A stretch of 64,000 nt of DNA from assembly GCA_018292915.2 (NCBI GenBank), contig JACVVK020000094.1:1266501-1330500 (forward strand), written 5' to 3'. Below are positions 41,639 through 53,488 of the stretch, piece after piece. Position 1 is the first letter of the stretch. Each line of letters starts with the position of its first letter. The notes under the pieces are model-generated. The model searched no databases and was not told the DNA's origin. It saw only the letters and a list, made by a program, of their open reading frames with translations. The translations under genes and the position numbers were made by a program. Source of the DNA: Batillaria attramentaria (lineage: Eukaryota; Mollusca; Gastropoda; Batillariidae).

Positions 41639-44600
41639 ATGTCGACGGTGTTTGTGCACGTTGGTCAGTGTGGGAATCAAGTAGGAGAGCACCTGTGGAA
41701 GTGCATTGCAAAGGATGGAACAGCAAAGCAAAGGTTGTTACATGCGCCTCAAAATTAATTTGTGTGACTAGCTTCTGATGAGATTTGCTTTTGAAAGATG
41801 TTTGTGCCCCCTCCCTCCCCCCCGTATCCCCCGCCTCTTTCTTCTCACAATCATCATCATCATCATCATCATTATCGTAATCATTTTCATTAGGACCTGA
41901 TCGCGGCCCAGACCATTGTGGGTATACATACAGTATAAATTTATATTTGTTTTAAGTTGTGTGCATCATACATTTCACATTTATGAATACACAGTTTTAT
42001 TCAGCCTGACAGTCTGAGTTTACTGTTATGTTTGCTTATTAATCCTGGACACCATTAACAGAAAAAAATGAAAACAAGAACTTAGTTTGCAGTACATTCT
42101 ACTTCCATATTCCATAGCCTAGCCCCCCCCCCCCCACACCCCACTCCCCCCCTCCCCCATTTTAAATTTGTTTTGACTAGCTGATACATGTATAATTTGT
42201 ATACATGTATTTTCAACAGCTGATATTCTTCTTCATCCCCCCCCCCCCCCACCCTTTTTCAGCCATAGTTTCACCAGCCATGATGGTTGGCACAGAGCTG
42301 TACATATCGACAGTGAGCCAAAGGTAGTGAAGAAACTCCCCAAGATTCTGAAGATAAGGTAAACATAGGTTCTTTTATCTTCTTTCACCAGGCCTAAATA
42401 TGTTATTATTGCAAATACCATTTTGACTTTCCCCCCCTATTGTTATTTGTGCTTAGAACTGTGAATCTCAGTGCAGGGACTTTTTTCTTTTGCTATATAT
42501 ATCTCTACACTTGGCCCAGTGACAAACTGTGCACTCATTTAGACAGATTATATGTGTTCACATGTTTACATTATGTCTTTTGTCTATCTTTTAAACATTA
42601 GATTATTTCGATTTTAAGCAGCATAAGGTTCTGTATTTTACCCATAAATTTATACATATCCATTTCATTCTTCTTTTTTTTTTCCAGAGAGAAAAATGTG
42701 ATTACAGGGAAAAGAGGACGAGGAACTAACTGGGCATTTGGTAATTTTGTCATGAAATTGACACAAGTGTGTCTCAAGCCAGACTATGGCATTCTGGTTA
42801 CAATTCTTGATCTGTTTTCTCAGTCTCTGCTTCAAGTTGTTGAATGGCAACATAGAACCTGAGAGGGTCTGTTTGTAACTTTAGTAATGCGAGTCCCAGG
42901 GGTTCTGGATGGGTTACCAATCCCTTCAGATTTTGGAAAGGTACCACTGTATAAACTTCATAAAACATTATGCACATGAACAAATGAATAACATTCAGTG
43001 AAGCAAAATTGTAAACTTCTTATAAAAAATCAGAGAATATATGTGTACTATTCAAGAACAGGAGGTAATGGTGTAGTTTTGTATTTTCATACTGTGTTTT
43101 CAGGTTATCATGGTCTGAAGGCAGCTGGGGAGGATCACTTGCTGGAGAACAGTGTGGAAAGTATCAGGAAAGAAGTTGAAAAGTATGTGACAGAAACAAA
43201 CACATAGACAATTCTCAGTGCCTGGAGTATAAATTTATGCCTGTGCATGAGAGTGTCGGTTTGGGTTTATTTGTTACCACACATTTTTAAGTGCACTACT
43301 TCACACGTGTCTCTTATTGTGTATGATGTTTGGAAAGAGAGAATGTCCAGTAGTGTCCCGTGAAAAGTAAAAACGAAAGACAGTATTCAGTGGCTGGCAA
43401 GCTATGTTGTCATTCCGCTTAGAGGTTGACTTCACATGCTAATTCCTTTTGTCTTACTGCTGCAGGTGTGACTTTTACTCAGGCATAGTGCTGTCCCACA
43501 GCTTGAGTGGAGGAACAGGTTCAGGTAAGCCTTTGTTTAACATGTAGCAAAGTCTACTTGCAACCCCAAAATCCATGGACTCACTGAAAAAAACAAACCC
43601 CAAAACCCCCAAACCAACAAAAAAGCAACAAAACCAGCAACAACAACCAAAAAGCAAAACAGTGCATATTCAAAGTGTATTTTCTGAAGTTTTCACAGTA
43701 TTTTTCAAAGTATTGCGGTGTGTTCCTAGTGCTGATACCATTTTCTGTTTGTGCAGGGTTCGGTTCGCGGCTGTGCGAAGCCCTGAAGGATGAATATCCA
43801 ATGAACTATCTTATGTCGGTTACCTTTGCTCCATGTGCCAGTGGGGAGAGCCCCCTCCAACATTACAATTCATTGCTTTGCCTGGCCACTCTCCAGCGGT
43901 AAGTCATATTTGTGTAAGGAATGGGTCAGGGATTAAACTTTTCCAGATTTTGGCAGATTTCCACCTTGGGTTGAAAATTTTCCTCCCCCAAAAAAGTGTG
44001 TTTCCTCCTCAGAAGCACTAAAAAATCAATGCTAAAACACACCAAATTGAATAGATCAGTGATTGTCAAATGCACTCGCCCGCTCGCTTTCGCTACCAAA
44101 TTTACGGTCAGGCAAGTGAAAGCTCTGGTAGCGGTAGCCCGAATGGCAAGCAGGAATTCTGAGATGAATCAGAACCTAGCAGCCACTCCGGCTTCCAGAA
44201 TTTTTTTCGGGCTACCAGTTTTGTTCAGGGCGGTAGCCCAAATGGCTACCATGGTCCTGACACATTTGACCATCACTGATAGATTTAGTGTAATTCTAAA
44301 ATTTTCCTCCAAACAAAGTGTTTCCTCCTCTGAAATACTGTACCAAAAATCATGTAAAAATGCATCAAATTGCAGAGTTTCTAGTCATATTTAAAGAAAA
44401 TTTCAGGGGGGGGGGGGGGGGGGGGGGGGGGGGTTGGACATGCATAGCACAATGCAGTTTTTTTTGTTTTTTTTTTGCAGATGTGGGCTCATGGCTTTGC
44501 AGCTTTGTCACTAAGTGCTACATGCTTTTCCTCCTTTTGAAACGTGGACCATTTTCAGCCCTGATGGGTACTTGCCATAATCTGTCATGTTTACAGTGTG

Positions 44601-46649
44601 CACAGTTGAGATTACAGCGATCACGTGAACTGGTAATTACCAGTAATATACCGTTTGCAAAACCAGAATACCGGAAAAATTTGGAGCTGTCGGTCCCAGG
44701 GACTGGTTGTAATTTGCTGGGACCGGTAAACACTGTGGCCTCTGATAGGGGTGGGGGGGGGGGGGTCCCAGTTTCAGCGAACGTTAATCACTGTCACAAT
44801 AGTTTGTTCCCCACTGGCCAGGGCTTCTTTGTTCTTGCGATGGACTCGCTGCTATCTTTACCTCTCATACCGATACAGTGTTGCGACACTGTAATTGTGT
44901 TTAGGTCGATTTGCAGTGTAATTCTTTTCACTGGTTTTAATTCTCGTGTTCTCGTGGGACTGGTTCTGACACAGGTTGTAGAGTGACAGTGTGGGGTAGT
45001 CGCTGATGGGACCGGTTTTCAAAATCACTGGATTATTTATATTCAGTTACCATGTGATGGTGATGACATAAGGGAAGCAACTACCTTATCATCACAACAC
45101 ACACTGAATTTTTGTTTGCAGTGTTATCTCCCATAGTAAGCACAGTACAGGCTAGGGGACTTTCTGTTGCTCAGGGGTACTATTGTCTTGTTTATTTTGT
45201 TTCAGGCTTGTGGATGGCGTCGTCTTGATCCGGAATGATGATGTGCTGAATAGACTGCAGAAGCGTTTACCGGAGGGACAAGTGTCCTTTGCGTACATTA
45301 ACAAAGTCATTGCTCAGACTCTGTGTGGTCTTTTCCTGCCTACAGACACCCTGGCCACAAGCAGGTGATTTGCTTAATCCATCTTCTAAACTATGTTTAA
45401 TTATTCTTGCCATGGTATACCTTTCGTGACACGTTTGTGGTGCTTCTTTATGGGGTTTTGTGGTCTTATTTTTTCTTGTGCATTTATACATGGGTGGGGG
45501 GGGGGGGGGGGGGGGGGGGGTCATTAGTTCAGTTTGCACGAGGTGTTATATTGATGGTGTTCCTTTACGGCTCTTGAGGTCTTTATTTTATTTTATTTCT
45601 TTTGCATTTACCCGTTGGGAAGAGTGGGATGGGGACGGAAGACATATGTTGTCTATCGCTTGTACACGTGATAGAACGCATGAGTGCAACTGTGCCCACA
45701 TATTTTTGTTGTTGCACAAACGCATGTAAGCAAGGTGGCGTGTATGCATGTTTATATGTGTGTGTATATAATTATGTTTACATGTTTGTAAGTATGTATG
45801 TATGTATGTAACAACTGTTCCAAAAACAAGAATTAAAAAAAACAAAAACACAAAAAAGAGTTGGGGGGGGGGGGGGGGGCTGGGTGTCATGTAGCCAGTT
45901 TGCATCAGGCGTAATGCAACCACATAATTATTTGTATTTCAGAGATGTAAGTTTGGGCCTGGAACCGTGGGAACTCCTGAGAGCGACCTGCCCCATGCCG
46001 TCAACTAAGTTCCTACACACTACACATCTTGCCAAAAGGTATGCATTGAGAGATTGGGCAGGCGCACATCAATTCTAACATTCCGAAATTTAAATTGCTG
46101 AGCTGGCCCTTCGCAGCACGTGATTGATAAGTATTCATGTCCAGTGTCTGCAAGACTGCATGTGATTTGTGTGCGTGTACATGTTGGGTTTAGCTCGCGG
46201 CGCTTTGAGCCAAATATTTGGGATAAGGCGCCTATATTAATGCGATTATTATTCAGTGGCACACAGTGTGGCTGTGTTATAAGTTAGACTGTTACCTGAA
46301 CCTGTTTGTTCTTCTAAACATTCACACCTGATTTTCTTCGAGGACTGGTGTGTAAGCTACCATCATGTGCAGATATGGTGTGAAAGTCAGTGTTTGTGAG
46401 CACTCCTAATGTGAGCACTCCTAATGTGAGCACTCCTAATGTGCTCTAAATCTGTTTTGCCAAGTGGTGCCTCTTGTGGTACAAGTACATGTAAGGGTGG
46501 AAGATGTGCTGACAGCAGTATCTGTCTGTTTCAGTAAACTTTCGTGGGAAGGACTGGTCACCCAGAGTCTTCGTACGGTTCACCGCTTTGATGTCAATGA
46601 AAAACCTGTATCCTCTGCACACACTTGTGCATTAAGGCGCACACACACG

Positions 46650-46704
<55 letters not shown>

Positions 46705-48602
46705 CAAAACAATATGCTGACTCATTCACCATGTGTGTCTCACTTTTGTAAACACCCATATGTAAATACCAAGTGTGCTGCGAAAAATCCCATGTCCATC
46801 TTCCAAAGAAAAGCAGTCTGTGACCAGTGGCGCAGAAAACAGAAACATATCACAAACAACATGCACTAGTGTTTGGCAGCAGCAACTGGCTTTCACTGCT
46901 TCATCTATCAGTCCTGTGCCTTGTTTTACACACATTATGAACTGTGCTATCTCCTAATACACCTTAACATCAGAAGTTCAGCTCTCTGGCTGGTGTGCTG
47001 GTCGCAAGGGGTGACAGCACTGGTAGCTTCCCCTTGGCCCTGAAACGGGGACTGGATCAGAAGATCAAGTCGGCATGGAACTTTGTCCCCTGGAACCCGT
47101 TTCCTTTGGACGTCTGGACAGGTTAGTGCATTCAGGTCATTTGTTTGTAGCTCGTAGTCTGGAGAGTGTTGAAGTATTTGCCACTCAGGCAAGCTGTTTA
47201 AGCTTGGGTTTGCAAATTCAGGATTTTACTTTCAACCATCTGGGATAAGTCCCTTATCATAAATATCAGTACACATGCTGGTCAGGTACATTTGTTGTTG
47301 CAAGCTAACAAAAATCTCATGTCAGGTACAGTATATAGTCAGTACATGTAGTGCAGAATCGGGTAAAACCATACAGAGAATATGAGCCCCATATTGTATC
47401 ATGTCTGGCTTATTAGAATTTAGAGTTTATGTGTTAAATTATAATCCTTAACACTGAACCGTGCAACATGCTGCTATTCATCTGTGTTCCATTTTGTGTT
47501 GCAGCTTTCTTGAACCCCCTAGGGCCCAAAGAGGCTGCCTCTGTTACCATGGCAACAAACAGTAGCTGTGTGACTGAGTACCTGCACCATGTGTGTGAGA
47601 GGTCAAAGGTTATGATGGATGCTGGTGCGTACCTGCATTGGTATGAGAGATATGGAAGTAGCAAGGTAAGTTTTCATTGTTTGCGTCTTACAGATTTCCT
47701 CACTGTATTTTGCGTATCCAGATCACCTCAGAGGGAGGGGGGATAGGTGAAAGGTAGAGTGTTGGGCTGTTGATACATGGATCCTGGGTTTTAATCCCGG
47801 GTGTGGGCCAGACATTTATGCTTTTTCCTCAGCACTGTCTTTGCTATGACCCTCACATGGTGAAAAATGATGTTCAGATTGTCCGTCCCTCTGCGCCTCT
47901 GTGAACACCCTGACGCAAAGCTGACTAAAGGCAGCAATCAAATTACGCTTACATGCTGCAAGATAATTTTACTCTGAATAACAATAAAAAAAACTGAAAG
48001 ATTGTAGTTGTCTTGCAACAATTAACATAAATTGAGACATACAATGCTCCAGCCCCTGTATTGTAATGGTTAGTATTTCGGACCATGGACCGGGAGAGTC
48101 CCAGCCGAGACAAGCAGGATTTCCTATGTGTAGTTAAAAAAAAACCTCAACAAAAACCGTCTTAGCAGTCCCTGTAACATTAGCAGTCCTTGTAGGATTA
48201 GATCTTTCTGTACTGTTAGTCCTAACCTCTAGGTGGGTTGATCTGACATATCCACTACAAAATTTATCACCACCACAGTCCTTGTCTATGCATCCTTCAT
48301 CAATTGAAAATAAGTCCCAGATCAGTCTAAAACACTGCAAAGATTCAACATGTAATAAACCTTTTATTCGTGCAAGTGTTTTTTTTTCCGGTTTTTTTTT
48401 TTTTTTTTGGTCCCCCGTCCTTGTAATGCTAACATTTGTGGTTACAGCGGCGTTGCTAGGCAAATCACTCGTGACCTAAAAAATTTATGACTGTCTCGTT
48501 GAAGTGTTCTGTCTTTCTCTTTCTCAGGAAGATTTTCAAGAGGCACTGAACGTGCTTGAGTCATGTCAGGCTGACTATTCGTCTGCTGTCAAACTGAGTT
48601 GA
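41639..48602 (+). CDS. Divergent tubulin, probably zeta-tubulin
   Basis: Complete, 411 residues, shorter than the usual 440-460. Exons: 41639-41733, 42263-42358, 42688-42740, 43104-43182, 43466-43524, 43757-43898, 45206-45364, 45943-46038, 46535-46607, 46974-47121, 47505-47665, 48528-48602; phases agree throughout. The N-terminus MSTVFVHVGQCGNQVGEHLW and the GTP-binding loop SGGTGSGFGSRL are tubulin hallmarks; RGRGTNWAFGYHG and IRKEVEKCD recall delta/zeta tubulins. The C-terminus ends SSAVKLS, without the acidic EEY-type tail of alpha/beta tubulin. Zeta-tubulin belongs to the delta/epsilon/zeta module acting at centrioles and basal bodies. Delta-tubulin is the alternative: about 60:30 for zeta. 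Introns hold long G runs and a hAT-like MITE. Confidence 0.9.
44057..44278. mobile_element. hAT-like MITE, 222 bp, copy 2
   Basis: In the intron between tubulin exons 6 and 7. The ends CAGTGATTGTCAAATG and, inverted, CAGTGATGGTCAAATG match in 15 of 16. ATAGAT is duplicated at 44051-44056 and 44279-44284. The body is about 93-95% identical to copy 1 by eye. Confidence 0.88.
44407..44433 (+). repeat. Poly(G) tract in tubulin intron
   Basis: About 27 consecutive G on the transcribed-sense strand. Further G runs lie in the same or the next intron at about 44750-44765, 45491-45520 and 45862-45879. They can form G-quadruplexes and are prone to sequencing error. Confidence 0.9.
46054..46256 (+). 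mobile_element. SINE family B copy (headless)
   Basis: Reverse orientation to 4290: ACATTCCGAAATTTAAATTG, then TTCATGTCCAGTGTCTGCAA, then GCTCGCGGCGCTTTGAGCC and AGGCGCC. In the intron between tubulin exons 8 and 9. Confidence 0.6.
46396..46443. repeat. 15-bp tandem repeat, three copies
   Basis: The unit GTGAGCACTCCTAAT occurs three times in a row in the same tubulin intron. Confidence 0.9.
46640..46703. repeat. (CA)n microsatellite with CGCG start
   Basis: Begins 33 bp after the exon 9 donor of the tubulin gene and runs for about 60 bp. It is followed by a diverged SINE body at 46745-46960 that abuts the exon 10 acceptor. Confidence 0.9.
47745..47990 (+). mobile_element. tRNA-like SINE remnant
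   Basis: The head-like sequence GGTAGAGTGTTGGGCTGTTG and a weak B box GGGTTTTAATCCCGG are followed by a body ending ACAATAAAAAAAA. A second tRNA-like block, TTGTAATGGTTAGTATTTCG, occurs at about 48060. Both lie in the last tubulin intron. Confidence 0.45.
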
Positions 48603-48935
48603 CACCGGGACCTCTTCTAACAGCAGGAAGATCTTGTCTTTATGTCACCACCTACACACAGAACTGGGAGGTGATAAGAACTCTGTGATACATCAGTTAC
48701 GACCGAGGCATGTTGATATCAGCACCTGCGAAAGCGGTAATTTGTGGTGTGGACGAGATAAAGCGTGAAAGGAACACTTTCTCCTATACGTGCAGGTGCA
48801 ATTTCCAGTGTGTGTTATCTGCAGAGCAGTACTGGGCATGAGAAAAGACTGAGTGAACGCTCATGCATGTAGCTTTTCTGTCAGAATGCAGTGAATAAGT
48901 GTCCTGATGGTTGAACTCGCGTAACATTGATGGCG

Positions 48936-48937
<2 letters not shown>

Positions 48938-49031
<94 letters not shown>

Positions 49032-49052
49032 CGTGTGTGTGTGTTGGTGATG
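48938..49052. repeat. Long (GT)n microsatellite
   Basis: About 110 bp of GT with a few GC interruptions, the longest of its kind in the window. Confidence 0.95.
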
Positions 49053-49169
49053 CCATTAATGTATTGTATTAGGGGAGAAAGTTTTGGAAAAGGGCAGCCA
49101 GGGAAAGGGAGCGATGGAGCGCAGTGTGTGCGTGCGCGCGTGTGTGTGTGTGAGAAAGGGAGAGAGGTG

Positions 49170-49375
49170 GGTGGGGGAGGGGGGGGAGAGAGAGAGAGAG
49201 AGAGGCTACGACTATGGAAAAAAAGAGAAGGCGAAAAAACAAGAGAGAGAGAGAGAGAGAGAGAGAGGCTACGACTATGGGAAAAAAAAGAGAAGGCGAA
49301 AAAACAAGAGAGAGGGAGAGAGAGAGAGAGAGAGAGAGAGGCTACGACTATGGGAAAAAAAAGAGAAGGCGAAAA

Positions 49376-49412
<37 letters not shown>

Positions 49413-50026
49413 CTACAACTATGGAAAAAAAGAGAAGGCGAAAAAACAAGAGAGAGGGAGAGAGAGAGGCTACGACTATGGAAAAAAAGAGAAGGCGAAA
49501 AAACAAGAGAGAGGGAGAGAGAGAGAGAGAGAGGCTACGACTATGGAAAAAAAGAGAAGGCGAAAAAACAACAGACAGGGAGAGAGAGAGAGAGAGGCTA
49601 CGACTATGGAAAAAAAGAGAAGGCGAAAAAACAAGAGAGAGAGAGAGAGATAGAGGCTACGACTATGGAAAAAAGAGAAGGCGAAAAAACAAGAGAGAGG
49701 GAGAGAGAGAGAATCAATGAATCAATGAGAGAGAGAGAGAGAGAGGCTACGACTATGGGAAAAAAAAGAGAAGGCGAAAAAACAAGAGAGAGAGAGAGAG
49801 AGAGAGAGGCTACGACTATGGGAAAAAAAAGAGAAGGCGAAAAAACAAGAGAGAGGGAGAGAGAGAGGCTACGACTATGGAAAAAAAGAGAAGGCGAAAA
49901 AACAAGAGAGAGGGAGAGAGAGAGAGAGAGAGGCTACGACTATGGAAAAAAGAGAGAGGCGAAAAAACAAGAGAGAGGGAGAGAGAGAGAGGCTACGACT
50001 ATGGGAAAAAAAAGAGAAGGCGAGAA

Positions 50027-50061
<35 letters not shown>

Positions 50062-50125
50062 CTACGACTATGGAAAAAAAGAGAAGGCGAAAAAACAAGA
50101 GAGAGAGAGAGAGAGAGAGAGCATC
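49170..50125 (+). repeat. Purine-rich minisatellite, 14 units of about 55-75 bp
   Basis: Each unit reads GGCTACGACTATGG, an A-run, GAGAAGGCGAAAAAACAAG, then a (GA)n stretch of variable length. I count 14 GGCTAC(G/A)ACTATGG words between 49204 and 50075. Differences are mainly in A-run and GA-run length, plus GAATCAATGAATCAATGA in one unit at about 49711. The plus strand is over 85% purine. The long Arg/Glu/Lys frames across it are by-products of the GA repeats. Confidence 0.95.
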
Positions 50126-51056
50126 TAAAATATTGACTTGCCACACATCACTTTCATGAATTTTCTCTGACTGCAATCTGACACTATTGCGCACATTTGA
50201 GTGTTTGTGTGCCCGAGGGAGAGAGAGGTGTGGGGAGAGAGAGAGAGTTTTGCAACATGCTGCAGACTTTGTGTTTTAACAAGGCAGCAGGTCAAAATGT
50301 TTCCAGTTTACCAAATTATTGTTATTATTGTGTCTCATTTCGTGAGTTATCCTATGCAGTGATACATGTAGTACTTGTCGAAAGAGACTCCCTCGAGAAA
50401 TCTGAAGAAATGTGATTATATGCTTGGGCTGTACGTGTGTGAGCTGTACCCTGTATGAATCAGTTGAGAAACAGGAAGTTCAATAAAACTTTTACTGACA
50501 GTTAAATGGATGCTTCTGCATATCTTCAAGAGTGTCACAAATCACGTGTGTCCATGCTTGTTTGCTTGTTTAGTCCGCTTGATTTAAAAAAAAAAGATAT
50601 TTTCGTAACCTCCAAATGATCTGAGAACTTTATTTGCAAGCAGCAGACATTTTTTATTGACTAATCTGATAGCATGCACGCACACCTCATAGCCTCACAA
50701 CACAGAAATTTGGATTTTTTTTATTTTTTATTGTTTGGTCGAATGATAAGCCCTTAAATGTCAGCGTAGAGGTCACGTCACGTATTTTTAACGATAAGGA
50801 CAGAAGTTTACCACACTGTTCGTGTGACCCCCTCTGATAGGCGGATTATGTGCATGGGAAACGCAGTATTACTGCCGAGTTCAACTTCCTGGTTGAATCG
50901 TGTGATTGACCAACAGTCAGGTCTGTAAGATAAGGTTACATAAACCCAATCAATCCTGTGATGGTAGCAACTCTGTACATGTACATGAATGTGTTGCTTT
51001 GGAGCCAAGAGAAATGCACGCTAAGTGTTGCGTGAGAAATGCGCGATCGGGCTTCC

Positions 51057-51098
<42 letters not shown>

Positions 51099-51207
51099 AC
51101 GTGTGCGTGTGTGTGTGTGTGTGATCAATATCATTTTTATTTGTTTTTCTTTTGCTGACTTTCTGAACTATACCTGTCTTTTTTTTCTTTTTTTGTTTTT
51201 TGTTAGA

Positions 51208-51370
51208 GTGGGTGGGTTTAACGTCCTTTTCCACCACATAGGGTGATATCAAAGACGGGGCAACGATGAAAAAGCCAGCACAAATATTTCGCCCCAGCTG
51301 GGATCGAACTCACGACCCGAGCATTAGAAGTCCAACACTCTACCATTCGACCACCCCGGCTCCCCCCCTT
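51208..51370 (-). mobile_element. SINE family A copy with 12-bp target duplication
   Basis: tRNA-like head on the minus strand (GGTCGAATGGTAGAGTGTTG, B box GAGTTCGATCCC), then a body ending GACGTTAAACCC. TTTTTTGTTAGA is repeated at 51196-51207 and 51371-51382. Confidence 0.8.
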
Positions 51371-52384
51371 TTTTTTGTTAGAACAGCAAAACACAAACCA
51401 CGAAGTTCTTCCAAACACTTTGCAGTTTATAGACTCCTAGCTCGAGAAAAAACATTTGATTTGTTTACACACGTGGGAATTTTTAGACACCTAGCTTGAA
51501 AAAAAATTGAAATGCTTTTATAAACTTGGAAATTTATAGACCCCTAGCTTTTAGAACCAAACACTTGGAAATTCACAGACCCCTAGCTTGAAAATCGTAC
51601 ATTCCAATAGCAAGGGCCAATAACAATAAAACTATATGGCGTAGATACTTGGCATACTTCACGCATCTCGAACCAGTGATCTTTGAAGACACTTTGGAAA
51701 AAGAACACGTTGAACAGCGGCTTGTGGATGAGAGAAGGCGTGATGTTGAAGAACTGACAAGAAAGTGTGGCTGTTGTGACATGCAGAGTAAAGCAGTCAT
51801 GTCTACGTCAGAAAAAGTTACGAATTGTTGTATTGGCCTGGATATTCCCCTATCCCCTCACTTCCCATGTGTATGGGCGAAAAGGCCCAAACGCGATAAA
51901 CTTGACTTCACTTCACTTGAAGCAGTGATCTTAAACAATACTGTCAGTTCTGCGTGACACAACTCTGATTTTCCTTTCAGTAAAAGTGCCGGACTGTTTA
52001 TTGCATTTTTTTCTCTCTTGCAGAATATAATGATCATCTTCCTTTGGTCTGTCCCTGCCCAATAATTTCCGTTGCCCAAGGAAACGGGATGTTTTGTTCT
52101 TCGTCCGCTATAGAATTGAGCTCAGAGAGCGTAATTAACTCTGCGTTGTGACTCAGTATCTGGAGATGGTCAGGAATGAGAATTAAAAAGGTTAAAACTA
52201 TGTACATTGGAGAGGGAGTACAGTTAGGGGGTGACGAAGGTTGACTGCAGGTTGTGGAGGCTGCAGCCAAGTCTCCCTGAAGGACTCAGGTGTAGGCGCC
52301 GAGGTGGTACTTGTTGGTAGTTTATTCCATTTGCTCTGTCATTGGTTTTGCTGCTTCAACTTTACCGATACACATGATATAAAT

Positions 52385-52488
52385 AAAGATGTGTATTATA
52401 TTGGCGCTTTGTGCTGGCTTTTTCATCGTTGCCCCGTCTTTGATATCACCCGTATGTGGTGGAAAAGGACGTTAAACCCCCCAAACAC
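52385..52488 (+). mobile_element. SINE family A, 3' part only
   Basis: Opposite orientation to the other copies: GTGCTGGCTTTTTCATCG, CCCCGTCTTTGATATCACCC and GGAAAAGGACGTTAAACCCC. The tRNA head is absent. Confidence 0.75.
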
Positions 52489-52496
52489 CCACCCAC

Positions 52497-52858
52497 CCCA
52501 ACTGCTTGGCTCAGAGCCCCGCGAACTGAAAACAACAACGCACGCTCACATGAATCATACGCATTCTCTCACACACCGGACATAAACAAATCACAATCAC
52601 GCGCGAGTGGTCAGCTGAGCTATTGATGTTTCGAAATTAATTGCATCAGTTTATTTTATTTTTTATTTTTTTAGCGGGCTGAACATTTTCAAAGCAGAGA
52701 GGGAAAGCAAACCAGAGCACCCGGAGAGAACCGCAGGCGAATGAACGGCATCACCTCCTTGATGTGAAAAATTCGATGTGCCGAGTGGGACTCGAACTCG
52801 TACTCTCGCGTTCAGTTGGTGGCAGGAGTCGTTACCACTACGCCACCTACAGCCCCTA
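52497..52858 (-). mobile_element. SINE family B copy with complete tRNA-like head
   Basis: From the high end (minus strand): GGGGCTGTAGGTGGCGTAGT (A-box region), then a B box GAGTTCGAGTCCC, then the family body with AAGCA...CCGGAGAGAAC and CATTCTCTCACACACCGGAC on the plus strand. This copy shows that family B is tRNA-derived. Confidence 0.75.
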
Positions 52859-53317
52859 ATTAAACGCATGTTTGATAATCTCAGTCCGAACTCGGACCTC
52901 ACCCACTGAGTTCAGCTGTTGGTCAGTTCGGCTCTCGTTGTGTCCAGTCGATATCGGCGGTCACCTTCGGATAACCCGAAAGAGGAAGAACAGTGCATGC
53001 ATATTACTCGGGGGCCTAGTCAAGATGGCGGACAGTGTTTCCGGTGCCAATTCAATCCTATGCAACTTTTTTTGCCTGATAAAATTAGGAATTTTCCGTT
53101 TGGATCATTCTAAAACACGAAAACAACGAATTTGATTTTTTTTTTTAAAGGGGAAATATCTGATAAAAATACTATTAAATAAGTTAGTTGATTTATATGA
53201 GCGTACTACGATTCAAACGTTTTGACGAAGAATGTTCTCACGTAAAGCCCTGCGTTTAAAATACTAGAATGCACGCGTCTTTAAATTGTAGTAAGGTTAC
53301 TGAAAGTTGTTGTCTGT

Positions 53318-53488
53318 TTGGTGGTTGTCTGAGGGTTTAATGTCATTTTCCATTGTACTCGGGTGATACCAAAGACGGGGCAACGATTAAGGAAAAGGTC
53401 AGCACAATTATTTGGCCCCAGTCGGGATTCGAACTCACGGCCCGAGCGTTGAAAGTCCTCCGCTCTACCGTTTAGCAATCCCGCTCCC
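53318..53488 (-). mobile_element. SINE family A copy, diverged
   Basis: Same head and body as 54632, with more differences (GGGTTTAATGTCATTTTCC, GGGATTCGAACTCACGG). A run of about 20 C follows the head at 53487-53506. Confidence 0.75.

Larger units (their letters stand above)
48603..50487 (+). other. Tubulin 3' UTR (inferred) up to AATAAA
   Basis: The first AATAAA after the stop is at 50482-50487, in the context CAATAAAACTTTT. If it is the real signal, the 3' UTR is about 1.9 kb and contains the (GT)n tract at 48938-49052 and the whole purine-rich minisatellite. An unseen non-canonical signal before 48.9 kb is possible. Confidence 0.35.

Noticed and set aside
44460..45040. Possible further transposon with CAGGGACTGG/GGGACCGG words
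   Set aside because: No matched inverted ends or target duplication could be found.
48927..50159. 410-residue open frame rich in Arg, Glu and Lys with GYDYGKKEK repeats
   Set aside because: It is the translation of the GT and GA repeats and the minisatellite; other frames of the same array are also open, and there is no independent sign of coding.
51649..51957. 102-residue frame starting MAYFTHLEPVIFEDTLEKEH
   Set aside because: No recognisable domain, splice support or codon signal in a repeat-rich region; could be chance.
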